DNA of 64,000 bases from Hofstenia miamia (GCA_900660155.1 CABFPE010000279.1:416094-480093); one strand, 5' to 3'; numbered from the stretch's first letter, positions 35,635 through 50,700 are shown. The notes: generated from the sequence alone by a model not told the origin. Program-made: numbers and translations.

Positions 35635-38600
35635 GTAATTTAATTCTTGTTTCTGCATGTAACATTATCAAATCTCACAATCTTCATTTTAGAGTGTTAT
35701 ATCTATTTAGAACATCTAGCAAAATTTTCCTATTCATTAATTATTAAATTTTAACGAAATTACAAACACCTTACATATAATTGCCCCAACGATTTAGAAA
35801 TAATATTTATGTTTTAATGAAATTGCTACGATAAATTTATATGTTGATTTCATTAGAAAAGCAAAGCCTTTTGCAATCATTGTATACAGTAGAACAATTT
35901 TAAATGAGGTAAAGCAACACTTCAACCACTGCATATTAATACATCTAGTTAGTTGCTTCAGCAATGAAGGCAAAGATTACCAATTTTGCACATTTATTTG
36001 CTTCGTGATACTTGTAAAAAATAGAATTTTTCATTGCAAATTAATTTTTTTTAATTTAAAAAACAACATACATTGAAAATGGTTAAAGATAGATTAGCAG
36101 AAATCTATATCTATACTCTTAATTGTGCGAGTACATATATGCAAATTCCTTAAAATTGTTTGGTGATCCGCTGACATTACCATTAACTTTTGCTTGGTTT
36201 AAAATAAATGGGAGGGCTAAAAGGCTACTTTAGTGAAGAAATTTGTAATATTTTTATAATTAATACTATCTAATTTTCAAAGAGTTCTTATTACCTCATT
36301 TTCTCTTTGCTTATGTGATTTCAGTTTGCTTTACAAAAACCATGTTTAAAACGTGTCTGCTTTAGTTTTGGTTTATTGAACTTCTGCAGTCTTTGACAAA
36401 TGTTTACATAATTTGCAAAAATTCCAAATTATATTTTGTGAAATATTAAAAAGTTAGAAGACTAAGAAATTAGGAATTTGATGTAAAAATGACTTTTTGT
36501 TATTTGAATTAAAATTTTGTTTTAATTTGGTCTTCACGCTATGCCATTGTGAATTACTAAGTTACTAACCCACGAAAATCTTTATAAATGAGCATGATAT
36601 GTAAAATAAATAAGTACAAAAAGCTTAACATTTTCTCAAATTTTTGCATAAATTTACGAATATCATTCTTTAAAATTTTGCAAAAATCCATTATATTGCT
36701 ATTGTTGTGCAATATTTTTCATGGTAATGGGATTCCTAGGTTATGGCTAGTTAATCCAATACACCTAAGAATTAATTTTCAACATTCAAATTTGATTATA
36801 AAACAAAGTTTATGCGCGGTTTACTTTAATATTTCAAACTCAATATTTTATCATTTTCTTTGGGTAATTTGATTTCAACATTGATCTTAATAATGAGCTA
36901 AGAATAAAAGCATTTTGGTGAGCTACTAGACATCTTAATCCGGTGCAACGCTTCATTTTAGCAAAAAAAAATTTGTCAAAATGGGCTTTTAGTGGTTAAT
37001 AATTGACAATGTTCATTGAAAACTATTAAATATGATTTTCATAACAAACAGTTGCTAAGGAAAATTGAAAAATGTACTATGCTTGACATTAATATAAAGA
37101 AAACTTATTACTTCAGCAGTTTCAACGTTGTTCCTAATATTGTCAGTATATTCATCTATGCAATGATTATTATTACTAATCGCTTACCTTTTTGCAGCTT
37201 TGATTAGTACATGCATCTTAATTCCCCATTCATTTTCACTCTATCATACTTGTCCTGTAGATTAATATAAAATGAATTAATTCAACTTTTGATTTCCAAG
37301 GTGATGCTGTATCCATTTAATACTGAATCCTGACGTGCCCTCTTCATTTCTATTTATATTCTCTTCTCAATTTGTTTTTCATAACCACATATTCTATTTT
37401 CAAATTTTAACCTATTTGTATACTATATTTCATTCTACTAACTTACATTTTTTGTCTCTAAAATTAACTTTTTGCATATATTATTGTAATAAATGTAAAT
37501 TTTGACTGCTTGCATAATCCAAGTCTAAAATCTTTACTTCTCCTCTCTGGGATATTCATTTGCTGCTGGAACATGTTGCTTGGACTAAGATACAACATCG
37601 TATCGACCACACATTGTTATTTCCTTCTTCTCACAATTTGACGTTGGTGTGAATATCAGCTAGAAAAACTCACCAGTTTCCATTGCGTCTGAATTATTTC
37701 CTTAGGACTCTCTATTTATTCCTAACAATACTGTATTACCACCTCTTCCACCTTTAATAATTCAAGTGCCTCAAATACCCACTATACTTCTTTTTAGTGC
37801 CTTTAGAGTTCCAACGTCTGCTGAGACTACATTGAATTTAATTGAGACAGAATTATGCATAAAGCTGAAACTATTCTTTAATTCTCACAGACATATCAAT
37901 TGAAGAGAGCCGATTGTACTATGTTAAAATTCAGAGAAAGAAAACATTCAATTGACCAAAGTAGAAAAAAGATATAATTTCCATATGTTCCGAGGTTGTA
38001 GAAAATAGTGTTCTGCGAGAGCATCCATGGAACTGCGATCTGACACTAAATATTTCAGTGAGACTTGAGCAGAGATGGAAGAGGAACAGGGTAGGTTGGG
38101 AGGTATGGGACAAGATTTTCTAAAGTGGGTACCCATGTGGCAAGAGTGGCTGCAAAAGTATTTTTCTTGCATTAAGGTTCCCCGTACTGCTTTAAAAAAA
38201 TTGGAAATTCAGTCGAATTTTGAACAATTAATTATATTGCATTTTTACCTTTGGTGAAATTTCATTCGATTAAAATAGTACAAGTAAGATCTATTTGATC
38301 TAATTTGTTATCGATAAACTACAGTTACATTCGAAGGATTGTATTTGCAATTGCATAAATATATTGCATAAAATATTGACTTTAAGAAAACCTTTATAAT
38401 GTTAAACAATTTACCATGCATTGGCATCTTGTTTGTTATTAGATTCTTATTGGTAGTAATAGTAGATACATGTGAATAAATTATTCAAAATACTTGGCAG
38501 TGGTGGTGTGGTGAAGTGCTATGAAAAATGGAAAAACAAATTTAGGGTAATACAATTTGCAGGAGCAAAAATTTTTTGAGTAGAAATTTGGAGCGATAGA

Positions 38601-40136
38601 ATGCAAAGCGTGGTACAATATGTAGCATATGTCAGCACCTAAACATGGGATGCCACACAGTTTGTGGGATAGGGCGGAACATTTTACAAAATATCTGACC
38701 CAGTGTCATCTCTGGACTCGCCCTAATAAGGGACTGTAATCTTAATTGAAGAAACTCCAACCAAGATCTCAAAATATTACTAATAGTTTTTGCCATTGAT
38801 TGGCAAATAGAAGTTATGACTACACGGGCCTATGAGATCGGAGTATGTCATGAAACTGGCATGAGATAGCACTGGGATCAATTAGGCCAGAGCCCATCCA
38901 GATATTGGGATATTAAACAAAAATTGTTTAAAATCTAACTTTAATCTTCTGCTTGATAAATATTTTTTTCTAAAATTTCTGTCAACAGGATTAACATAAC
39001 TTTGTAATTATTCGTTACTGTGATAAACAGTAAAGCTGAAAATGTTCCACAATAATAGCAGTTCATATTCAACTACCCTTAAGCTTTCGTTTTTATTTTT
39101 CACCAAGGGAAGAAGAGCAAAGAATGTTCTAAGTGCATCCTAGTTTAAAGATAGCTTCGTAAAAAGGCAGTGAACGATCAACAATTGTCAAATTTGAAAT
39201 TCTAAACGATCCATTTGGGTAATTATGATGTTTCAAAGCCATATAACAACGTGAAACTCTTTTGAGGAGGCGGGGTGACTTTAATATTGCTCTTGCAGCA
39301 TTTTTAAAGAAAACAACATTCTGGGGGAGGGGTAGGTGTTGCTCTTTAAGCTTTAGATTTCTTGATTCTCTGAGCAAAATGTAACAGAAGAACTTAAAAA
39401 AAAATTTTTAGAAAATCAAAACTGAAAAATAATGTAGATCTTAGTAGAGATTCTTCGCTTGCTTCATCAATTGCATGGCAATGTATTTCTATACCAGTGC
39501 TTCAGCAACATTTTGATCAATTGAATCTGTCTTTGCTACTATCTTCATCAGATTGAAGATCAGCTTATTAATATCAATGGACTATTGTCATCATCAAATG
39601 TTTTTTATTACACATTTTGACGGGAATGGGAAATTTAAAAACTAACAAATTAGCATTGCTCCAGACTGTAGTGCTATTTGAGGTTCACGATAAAACAGCT
39701 AAGTAATACAGAAAATATGATTATATTATTATGATTATGTTTTTACAACAATCGTTTGCTAAATTTTCAAATTTTAACATTATGCTTCTATCTTGAATTA
39801 CATGTTTCAGATTTTTGTCCAACAATGTACATGATAAATATGATTTGGAATGGACATTGCCCCTTGAGCTGAATTTTGACAGCACCAGAACTAGTAGTCA
39901 TAAACCGTTTGTTGCCTGTCGAATTCTCAAATTGGAGCTCCAAAGTTGGCGAACAGGCTACTTTGTCAAATGGAATTCTTCAATATTTAGGGGGGGGGAA
40001 CAACAGCTTCTCAACTTGTATTGGAATTTTTTTGTTGAAATCTATGCTTTATCCCCTTGTGTTTTTTTAAAAGCCCGTATCGCACTAAAGATTAACGAAA
40101 TTTAACCCGGTTCCTGCAAATCTAGATCTTTATTTT

Positions 40137-40137
40137 T

Positions 40138-40169
<32 letters not shown>

Positions 40170-40171
40170 AT
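40137..40171. repeat. (TA)n microsatellite, interrupted
   Basis: TA run with two short interruptions. Confidence 0.85.
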
Positions 40172-42091
40172 TATTAGTGTTTATAACGATGTACTCTATT
40201 ATGAAAGAAATCAAGATATTCTATTTGTTTAATATTTACTTTTTATTGTTAAAAATATGAGGCACTTCCAAGTGAAGACAATAATTGCTAATTTTAACTG
40301 TCAACAGATACAAAGTGCAAATTTAAATTATATGTGTCTAAATTGACCTGGTGACGACACTATTTTGCTACCAATTTTTTGCAATATAAACATACTTCTC
40401 TAGGTCATTTTATATTGATATACATACATAAACTATAAACACTAATAAATTTACCATCAAAAATTGATGTCTATGCTAATACCAATATACAAGTAAGAAT
40501 TATAAATTATATAATCTGAGCATAGCCAGTTGTAAATTTTTCTACCCAAAATATTTTCCCAATGTTTTATTCTCTTTATTATAATGACTATTTTTGAATT
40601 TTAATCTATACTATACATTATTTTTATCATTTAATTAGTTCTTTTAATCAAAACTTTCAAATATTCTTTATTATCTAGTAGTGTATATTAAAAGTCTAAA
40701 TTTGACTTCATCAAAGCCTGTTGTTCTAAGTGCATAAATATAATCTTCTTTAAAGGGATAATGATAAAAATGTTTATTTTAAATTAATGTGTTTCTTAAA
40801 ACTATGATTTATATTTATTTTAATCTGTGCATTTAATAGGAGAGTAAAATGAATATCAATAAGTAAACTGACTGCACTTCACAAATTTGGCATGTTTTAA
40901 GTTTCCGTTTGTGTTAACCTCTTGGTAAAAATTCTTTCCAAACATTCTCTACCTAAGTAACATTAATCCTTAACTATAAAAGTATATACATTGAGTTTAT
41001 AGGCATGTAGGAAATATTGGTTTCTAAGCAGCTGCATCTCCTATATGTATTTGTAGAGGCCTTTTCAGAAAAACACTTAATTATGTTAACAATATTTGGA
41101 TAACTGAAATAATTGAATTCATTATTCTGATGTTATTATGAGAAATAAACTCGTTTGTCATGTTTCATACTATTTTCAGGATTGATGATATAGATCAAAA
41201 TTTTACGTTTTGCTGAAAGTTCTGTAAAATTAAAGCGCTCATATTTATTAAATCAATGTGATTTACTGGTTAAAATTATTATTTGGGGTACGTCCTTGAG
41301 TTTCTAACATAAGAATGTGGGAAATTTTCGTAAGAAGTATAATAGTAATAATCAATATTTTTAATGGTAAATTTTACAATAAATTCCAATCAAAGATAAA
41401 AAACACGTACAAAATTACTGGCAACACACTAAAATGTTTTTCCAAAACAGCGCACACGTAAGACTCCCTAGTTCTCTGATTTAACCCCATTAAGAAAATC
41501 CATATTGTAATATATAATCGATTTTAGGGAATTTTATTCCACTTTGACAAAAATATTTTATGGCGAGTAATTTTGCTTACAATGCTTTTAACCACAATAG
41601 CCCTATTTCCAGCGTAGCGCAAATATTTTGAAGGTAGTATTCAATTTCTAAATACAAACGTCAATGCACTTTTTAAATTGTCAAATTCAACGAATTCGTA
41701 ATACAAATGATGCTAAGAGCAGAGCAACAATATTTTGAAAGAATTTTAGCCAATCAGCTCACATCACATTTTACCTTGTTCATTTCATATTTACTATATT
41801 CCAATACCGTCTAATTAACACCTACAGGTAGTGTTGTTAATTGCTTATTATGTATCAACTATATCATAGATAATTGATTTGAGATTAATAATTAATGAAT
41901 TTCTATAATACTCACCAGAATTTCAGACTTGTTGTATGGTAATCTTTTCGTTGTAATAATGACTAATTTTAGCGCCCTTACGCATTAATTGACAACTTAA
42001 TTACTTATAATTCCTTTACAATCGCACAAATTTGCTGAAAACGTAAATACTCCAGTCTTATCATGTTTGAGATCATCTACTGTAGTCATAT

Positions 42092-42095
<4 letters not shown>

Positions 42096-42127
<32 letters not shown>
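42096..42127. repeat. (TA)n microsatellite with ACACAC edge
   Basis: TA run passing into ACACACAC at its right edge. Confidence 0.85.
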
Positions 42128-42129
<2 letters not shown>

Positions 42130-43858
42130 CACACGCTAAGCGTCAATTTATTATGGAAATCCTTATTTTTTTAAATTTTTAATTAGAATCCGCAGATCTG
42201 AATTCATTCATTTGAAGTTATATATGTAGGTTAGGGTGTACCAAAAAGAACCAAAATGTTTTCAAATTCAGCTGTAAATTGGTGAAGTAGTTTCTTTTAG
42301 ATAAAAAGTAACACTGACAAGTTTTTTTCGTAATTGAGTAATACTTGACGCCCTAAAAGTGAGTTGAGGTTTGACTTACACTCCATATTTCATGATCTGG
42401 CTAGGTTACAAGTTCATTTAATAGCTCAAAAATTGATAATTTCTTATTTTCTTACTGCTTGCTGAAAGATGATATACTATGCAATTATCATTCACATTGG
42501 CTCTTTAGATACAAGAATTCCTACGTCACTTAGATTTTTCAAAAAATTTAAATAACTCATGGATCCATTTTGCATGGATCTAGATAAACACTATTGTTCT
42601 AATAATGACTTGCAAGAATATACTCATTAGCAGCGGTTTTAGCATTGTTGTATGTTGGATCTGATTGGTCAAGTCAATTCATTCTCTAAAAATTCAAGTC
42701 GACTCAGGTCTCCATTCGAATCAAATTAGATGTTCTTGTCTAAAGATATAGGCTTATCAATATCAAAGTGCATCTAAATGATCAATTTTTTTAAATAAAA
42801 AATTCTAGTAGGTATGTAAATTGGAATAAGTTTACTAATTGTAGTATATAGAGACAACATTATAACCAATCAATCAGGGCTATACTCCTAAATAATTAAC
42901 AAGAAGGGCTTTAAATTGGAATAATGGATTTTTTGTTATATTTTGACAACCATTGAATTTCTCAACATATAATATCCCGCACCTGAACCCTAATATAACT
43001 TTAACAAGGAGCACTGGTTCCCCAATCAGGTTCAACAAGGTGGACTGAGCCCCTCTGGAGTACCCCTTGAGTGCATCCTTGCAATCAATGTTTATGTTAT
43101 TAAATTATATATAGGAACGGGAATCAACTATCACTTGAATAAAACTAAGTAGTGTGTTAATTAATTTGTGAAAAGCCGGCTTTGCTAATGATGTTTTAAT
43201 GAAATTTTTATGAATAAGTAGAAAGTGGACCTTTTTATGTTAAAATTTAAAAACAATCTGATTTTAATCGTGTACTCCGCGGGAGGAAACACAATTTAGC
43301 ATTAGCTGTGATCATTCGTACATATAATGGCTCACCTCTAATAGGCCAGGAGAATTTTTTCTAGACAGTTTTTTCAATTATAAACAGAAAGTGTTCAAAA
43401 TCACCAACATCATATAAAGTAGAAGCCACTTGTAACAAGTGGTATGCTTAGACATTTAATTCAATAAATTTACTGATTTCAATACTTTCTCTTGTTACTC
43501 TACAAGAAGTGGTTATTAAGATATAAATAATGTATTTTAGAGTATATAATTTTTCAGCAAGCATTGAGAAAATATATTAACAATTTTTTGAACTATTACA
43601 TAAACATGTAACTTAATTAAGCAGCAATGGTGAAGTGGTGCTTGTAATATTAAATTTCAAATGTATTCTTATTAAATTTATTGGGAAAACAGATGTCACA
43701 TTTTGGTAGACATTACTTCCAGTGATTATAGTAAAATCTAAGGATGTTATATTAATGTGTGCTCAGGGAGAAGTTTTATAAATGAAACTATACATTTTGT
43801 ATCGCAAGAAAAAGTTCAGATTTATTCAATATCAAGTGCATTATATTAAAATTTCCAG

Positions 43859-44061
43859 TTGCAAGGTGTTTTCTATTGATAAATATATCATTACCAAATT
43901 TATCTTCAAAAATGTTTTGGATGAGATGGATTTATCACCATATAAGCTACAATAAATATCTTTCCGAAAAAAAATTAGTAGAAATGTTAAACCCAGATGT
44001 AGTAAATGAAGTTTGTTTACAATTTATAGGAGAACCATTTTCCCCTATTCTCATAATTAGG
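43859..44061 (+). CDS. candidate internal exon, unidentified
   Basis: The acceptor-like AAATTTCCAG ends at 43858 and the donor-like AGG|GTAAAA begins at 44062. Between them one frame is open for 67 codons. It includes FWMRWIYHHISYNKYLSEKK and LVEMLNPDVVNEVCLQFIGE, then PFSPILIIR. The second half has a protein-like mix of charged and hydrophobic residues. It ends in phase 0, which would suit the candidate exon at 54434. A competing frame at the start (KVFSIDKYIITKFIFKNVLD) stays open for only half the length. I cannot name the family. Confidence 0.35.
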
Positions 44062-46779
44062 GTAAAATATTTCAAATGCATCAAATATTTAAAGAAAAGC
44101 ATTTAATATATAAGTTTATATAAATAGTTTAATGGTACTGAATCAGTGAACAAAGAGCAAATTTACGAATTTTTAATGTCTAATAAGTATGTTAACTTGA
44201 AGAAATTTTCTTCATGCATGTCAAAAGTATCTTTCTAGAAAATATTTCGCAAACTTAAATCTCTCATTTTTTACTTTTTAGTGAAATTGGGATAAAAACG
44301 CTGAATATTCTGAATTGAATCTTAAAAGCACGTTGTGCATGTGCCCAATTTAATACATATTGTAATGGAAATCTAATTTCTTGGAAACTATTAGTATCAT
44401 ATTTGTAAGGCATCAAACTTTAGATAACAATCCAAAAGTTTAAAATTTCGGGCTTTTTGATTTTTTCACACATATATATATATATATATATATATAAATC
44501 AATATAATAGCTGACATTTCAGCAATGAAAGGCTTTGAAAGACCTTGCCAAAACCTTAGAAAACCTGAACTTAGTAACATGTATATATCTGTTATTAGTA
44601 AATAGCATTCCATAATTATGAAATCATGGCATATTGTTACCAACAAAATTTTAGAAAACTAGTAAATTTCAAAATTTGACAAATTTATGCATTCTGTGCT
44701 CAGACTAAAAATCAGAAATTGTGAAATATACGATTCTTAAAACATATTACGTAATTACATTTTAAATTTACCAAAATGCATTGAGAAATTGGCAAAAATA
44801 GTACAAAACCTGTTTCGGGTCTCAAACCCAAAGCTTTTGGAAGATCTTATCTACATATTTGCGCTTGCCTAATAGATATATATTGTACATATTTAAAAGT
44901 GGATTTAGATATATTAAGTGTAGAAATGGAATTAATCAACCAAATATACTGTCTTTTGCCAAAAATCTTGACAACCAATAAGCAGATTTTGACATTTTTA
45001 AAGTATGCAATAGAAATATCAGATTTAAATTTAATGTAGAAAATAATAGTTTAATTAGATCCAATATTTAAGCCAAAAGTATAAAAAAAAAATTTCCCAC
45101 TTAAAAAATTTGGAATTCATTTCATTGAATACTTGCAAGTGTAAAGTTTGTAGCACCTAGCAACGCATGTTGTCGCTATTTTTGCACGTCATAAGCTAAG
45201 TTTGTAGTTTGGGTGCAATTTTTACCCCTTCTTGCCATCACTTGAGATTGCACTCTTCAAATTTGACAACTACGGATCAATATTGCATTCACAGGTAGAA
45301 ATTCGAATAGGATTAATGAACTAGTTTTCGAAAACATGGCATAAGAATATGTGCTACACATTATTATGGAGAGTTTCAATTTGTAACGTATATTTTCATT
45401 TACAATCAATATTTAAGTTACCAAATGTAGTAACAATATAATATATCATTAAATTGGATACTAAATATATTTGGAAAACTAAAAATGAGCTTCATATATA
45501 TATATATATATATATATATANCTAATTTAAATTAATATAGGTAATAAAAATAAAATTAAGCTCAAATTAATGTTTATTCACATTTGAAATGCATTTGAAT
45601 CCTTTAGACACAGAGTTGCAGTACAACGCTACTCAACATTGATGCTTCATCTCGACTACATTTCCAAACCATTGAGTTTCGATAGAAAAATTGTGCTGCA
45701 TTTCGCAAATTAATTCGCATATTTATATATGTATATATATAAGCACAGTTCTAGAGTTTAAGTGGGTTTTACGTAGTTAATAAATAAACAGTATTTCCTT
45801 GATTTTTAAGAAATTTGAGATCAAACAAATTGACATTAAAATATAGAACTGATATGCAGTCATTCGGGATTTGTTTTTTGAATGGTCTGCAAATGCAAAT
45901 CCTTATGAAATCAAAAGTGTTAAGTATGCCATTCACGTATATTTTGATTAAAATTTTATATTTTCAAAACTTTATGGAATATTCTAGATGAATGGGCATT
46001 TTCAAACAGAAAAAATTTTCTTCTAGGATTAAAGTATTAACCTTCAAAATCTTTAAGTGACTATCTACTGACAATGTGTAATTAGTTTAGTTCTTTTGAT
46101 TTTCAAATATCATTAGTTCCCCATCACACTACATACAATGCATGATTTTTGCAATTAAAAATAACCTATTCTATATTAATGGATGGCCGACTGCAACAGG
46201 TTATTCCGATAACAAATAATATCACTATTAACTAACACTGGAACAGTCGAAATTTTGATACCTCTATATCCGCCGTATTGATTAGTTTTGACACCTATCT
46301 TAAAAAACAGAAATTTCAGTACAAATTGATGATCAACCTAATTCAGTGCTACAATTAGACTGCCTATAATGAAAATTTATTTAAAATATAAATTTGAATA
46401 TTTAACAACTATTCTGTTGTTCAATTGAGCAATTTGAACAAACAGGCTTGTAGCAAACACAGCAGTTATTTGTTTTCTTGCTTTCCAGTCGGGCATTACT
46501 TGTTAAGGAAGTAAAGCAGCTTGTTTTTGAGATGTAGACGATTACTTTCAACCAGTGCAATATGCAAAGGGAACGTTTTGGAATGCCCCCAACCCCATCA
46601 TATTTTCAGCAGTGACTTTGATTGATGAAATCAAAACAAATTTTGTAAGAAATTTAAGGAAGTTTTAAAATCATGCTTCGTGAGAGCTATGTTCAGGTAG
46701 GGTACATTTTATCCATTTTTTAAAAAAGTTAAGGAGGATTTGCCCTGCTTTTGGTTACTTATTTTGATCACAAGTGAGA
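44062..46779. other. AT-rich non-coding stretch
   Basis: (TA)n runs lie at 44471-44497 and 45497-45520, the latter ending in a single N at 45521. No gene is supported. Confidence 0.5.
45497..45521. repeat. (TA)n microsatellite ending in a single-N join
   Basis: TA run interrupted by one N, after which unique sequence begins. The length of the run and the join are uncertain. Confidence 0.8.
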
Positions 46780-47400
46780 TGTCCTTTTGTCAGAAAATCC
46801 TGCATACGTCTCTGCTCTCCACATTAGTGAGCTGATTAATGACATTGGAAATGAATTGCACCACGAACTTCGATCATCCAGTGCATTTTTTGAACACCAC
46901 AGGCATTAATGCAAGTCAAATCCAAGATATTTTAGCAAACAGCAACCAGCGAGTATTGTAGCTTCTTGTGGAAACTACAAGGAATCATGTGGATACCAAC
47001 ATTCACTCAACACTTGGTCTTGTGGTAAAACTAAATAAACGCTGGTTTCTGTTTCCTGCAAGGAATAGTGCTGGAACTTTGCAAATAAATCTGCCTGGTG
47101 AAATTCTCTGCTTTATAACATTGCCTTGCAAACTTTGATTCTTCCTAATTGTTATAATGCAGGATATTCCTATTGATCCATTTCTACGCCACTGATAAAA
47201 TGCAAGCGGCAGTTTTGTGAAAAATTCGGGACTTGTAAAATACAAATTGACGAACTCACTTTGAACTTTCTGTTCATCATTCGAAAGTACATCGGTCATT
47301 GACTACATCCGTTATAAAGAAGAAACTTCCGAAAATTGTACCGAATATCAAGATTCGCACAAGGAAAAACGACGGAGCATTGCAGAACTCCGATTTTAGT
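46780..47400 (-). pseudogene. piggyBac-like transposase fossil
   Basis: The minus strand from about 47300 gives MTDVLSNDEQKVQSEFVNLY, FTSPEFFTKLPLAFYQWRRN, then GSIGISC and CKVPALFLAGNRNQRLFSFTT. Further down, past stops, come TRWLLFAKISWI and LALMPVVFKKCTG. The sequence (F/Y)TSPxLFxxL, then a G-T-x-R/I-like segment, then hydrophobic-W/F-x-x-x-R-x-V/L-x-x-x-(S/F)T, then RWPL-like followed by a hydrophobic helix, is the arrangement of the second half of the piggyBac transposase domain (DDE_Tnp_1_7), recalled from the family. One 98-codon part (47003-47299) is still open; the rest has several stops. No TTAA-flanked ends were found. The match is at the level of motif order, so moderate confidence. 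Confidence 0.45.
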
Positions 47401-47574
47401 ACGTTTTTTTTCAGATAACTGTATTTTTTAGCTGCATCGAAACAAACTCAAGGTTTTTGCAGTATTCAGCTGGATTGCCACTGTATGTTGTGTATACAAC
47501 ACAACATTTATGGTGTGTGGAATTTTCAGTTTGTTTTTTTGTGTGGTTGTGTGAAAAAAACACATATAACGACA

Positions 47575-47790
47575 AGAGTGGTATTCAGCAGTAAAAGCCT
47601 ATGAAAAAGGCACCAAACCTTTCCAAAAAGCATGGCTTGGGGCACAATGTCATATTCGGAATTTTATTTGAAAATTATTCCCGAATGAATGATTAGCAGT
47701 AAAATATTTTATGAAACTGCGTTGGAGTTTGATCCATAAGCAAATGTTTTATACCCCATTGGCTGGATATTGAACTGTATTTCTCTGCTT
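47575..47790 (+). pseudogene. decayed Tc1/mariner transposase fragment
   Basis: One plus-strand frame reads VVFSSKSL, stop, KRHQTFPKSMAWGTMSYSEF, YLKIIPE, stop, MISSKIFYETALEFDP, stop, ANVLYPIGWILN. This aligns without large gaps to residues about 158-229 of the intact transposase at 20153-21133 (VQVWSSKKCPRP, MVWGALSYRGFYLKI, DSQRYCQIIAEFMPYADALY, DDGWILQQ). Three in-frame stops are visible, and the catalytic segment after WIL is lost. It is a clearly older relative, not a recent copy, of the intact element. Confidence 0.75.
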
Positions 47791-50700
47791 AGCAAACAAA
47801 CGAAAATTTGTAAAAATTTAAACAATGTGTTTATGCCCAATTCATTTTGTTATTACTCCCAGTTTCTTGTTTGTAAATATGTTCATCCATTTGCCTGTAA
47901 ATTAAATTTTTCGGAGGGCATAGTTAATCTTAATAGAATATTTTTGTTTTAAAACCAGCTTATCCCAATTATGTGAACTTTATTCAAAGCAAAATGCGTT
48001 GGTAATGATGCACAAGCACACATTGTTAATTTGAATTGTACCAAAATATTGTGATTATTATGTGCTTATTATGAACTCATCCAAGCAAATCATTATGAAG
48101 TAATAAAGAACGTGAGCCCACAGCTTATGATTAATACATATAGGTAGAATCTTCCTAAATGGTTCTCAAATAAAACTGCTAACCTATAAATATAACTAAT
48201 ATAAACCAGCAATGAAGAAAGGCATGCTGTATTCGTCTATGCTTAGCGGGATAGCTATTGAAAAGAAACAACCGCTACATTGCTAACTACATTATGATTG
48301 GCAAAAAGTTGGGCCTTATGGACTGCATGAAGGCCGATCTACATATGAGTATTTTTAATAGAAGTCTTATATATTTTTTAGTTTTGCGAACCGATGATGT
48401 CAATGATTCATCTTTATTTTTATCAGATAGGTAAAAATTCGTTCATTCATTTCAAATCCAATACCTTTGCATTGAGCTGCATTTGTTAAACGAGGCTTTT
48501 CTGCCACGAACTGTGGGAGAGCTTGTTGAATATAGCTGGCTATTATTGAAGGAAAATGTTTTGACAATTTCAAAACAATTTCAGATAATAAACTCTGCTT
48601 CAATTTGAAAGATTGGGAGTAAAATGTTTAATGAATTGATATAAAAATCTTGATATTTTAAAAGTTGTGCAAATCTTCAAACTGACCATTTTTTCATAGG
48701 CTCAAAAAGCATTTGAATTATGTTAACAAAACGAAAATAATTGATTATTTGTTTTCAATAATACGTTACTAATTGGACAAATCAATGTATCCGCACTAAG
48801 AACTTCGTTCTGAACAATGAAGTTAAGGCAATGATTTGCTTGTAATTTTCCAAGGAATTTATCGATGCAAATTTTCAAAATCAGATTTCTTTTACAAAGG
48901 CAACAAATTTTGAAATGTAGGAAACGTTTTTTTATTGAAATTATGCAAAAACTCTGCATTCAACATTGAAACAAAAAAGACTAAATTTTTAAAATCCAGA
49001 AAAATCTAATTGAAATAGAATATGCAAGACAACTAAAAAAATATCGTCCCAGGCTGCAAATATAGTAGCGCGCGAATCATTTTATTTAGAAAAACAGTGA
49101 AATGTCTTTGACTGAAAAACTCTTTTTAAAAGTGTGATTAATTCAAACTTGTTATTAATTAAACAACACCACTCAACATTTTTTGCATAAAAGTTTACAA
49201 AATTTGCTGTAAACTGATGTTCAAAAATTATACTGCATTTTGAAATGGAAATAGCTTTTTTCTCTATGCGAATACATTTAATTTGTTACAAAATGCAGGC
49301 ATGTATTTCATATAGAAAAGGGTTAATGAGACAAAGCTAGCCTGGAAGTTATATTTGCTCAATAGCCAGATACGGCTAAAATATTCAGGTGAGGATTTTA
49401 GACATATTTGCTGATATGTTATCACTAAATTTTACATTGCACTGTTCATGATCAGTGTACATTGGGGAAATACTTTTCCAAGGAGAGTATGAAATTTCTT
49501 AATGTATTCCCAAGGCTATTGTACATTTCCACACTCATTTGTAGAATACACTAAGCTGAAGAATTCTAATTAATTCAACAATGTCATTGAATTCTTTAGC
49601 ACCATCTTAGACCTACTGGATTTTGTCATTATTATCAGAACCGTAACAAATGAAAACAACACTCATTATTAAAATGAGCACTCAACCTAATTTTTTGAGT
49701 TATGTTTTACTGTGTTTATTGGTTTTTATGCTTATACTAGGTTTTTATGTTTATAGGGTCTGTTAAGGAGGATTAATTTGCCGTAGTTTCTCTTTGGAGC
49801 TTCGTACTCTCATATTAATGGTTGTTGAATAAATAAAAAGAAATAGACTACAATTTTCAAAACTATGTTCATTTTTCCTTATTATCTACATTTAATTATA
49901 GATAATATTTTTGTACGTAATAGTTTTTATTGAGTTTTCACAATTTTTTGTTGAAAATTTGTTTAGTTCAAGCATTAACTGCGATCACATTGGTCAAAGC
50001 ATGTGTTAATTGCATGTCGCTTGCGCCTGGTATAGACTATAGAGTACTACGTATCGCAAAGCACATTAAGTTCTATTTTAACTTTATTAAGCTTCTACGT
50101 TTGCAATTCTAGGCCCAAGCAGTACTATGGGGCATTTGTTGGTAGGCATATTGTAAAACGTAAAATGTTCAAAAAACAAAACATGAATCAAACCCTAATA
50201 TCTAAACAAAAAAGTTAAACATTCAAATTAATCAATTTTGATAAATTTTATAGAAACCTCAACATTTTTCATTTTGATGGCAAAAAACTTTTAGATTTTT
50301 ACTATTTTAAATTTAATGGAAGTGTTTAATGATATAGGGGTATTCAAAAATAATCATCGCACCGCACACTCAATGCATTAAAAAGAACCTTGAACAGCGC
50401 TATACCGTGTTACACCGCTACCACACCGCGCAGGTCTCTAGTCAGGTAGAATTCAAAATATCTCACCATTTGCCACTCTGACACAGAAGTAAAAAATCGG
50501 AAAATCTAAGGCAATCCCATCTAAGGGTGATCATATTATTCGACGGATTCCCGTGTCATTTATTTAGACGTCATAGCTGGTCCCTGTATGATAAAGTACA
50601 AGGCTGATCGGGGTCCGCGATTTTCCGGGCGCTCTGCAAGTCCACTCACACAGAAATTTTCAACAGAGCAGCCCACAGTATTTCCACAAACATTAACTTT

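Larger units (their letters stand above)
35635..43858. other. AT-rich non-coding stretch, possibly intronic
   Basis: (TA)n microsatellites lie at 40137-40171 and 42096-42127. Open frames at 38075-38257 (+) and 39129-39377 (-) have somewhat protein-like composition but no splice borders or recognisable family. The GC-richer patch 42980-43080 is probably an old repeat. Nothing else can be supported. Confidence 0.4.

Noticed and set aside
39129-39377. 82-codon minus-strand frame with protein-like composition
   Set aside because: No splice borders, start context or recognisable family. Left as possible old coding relic without a claim.
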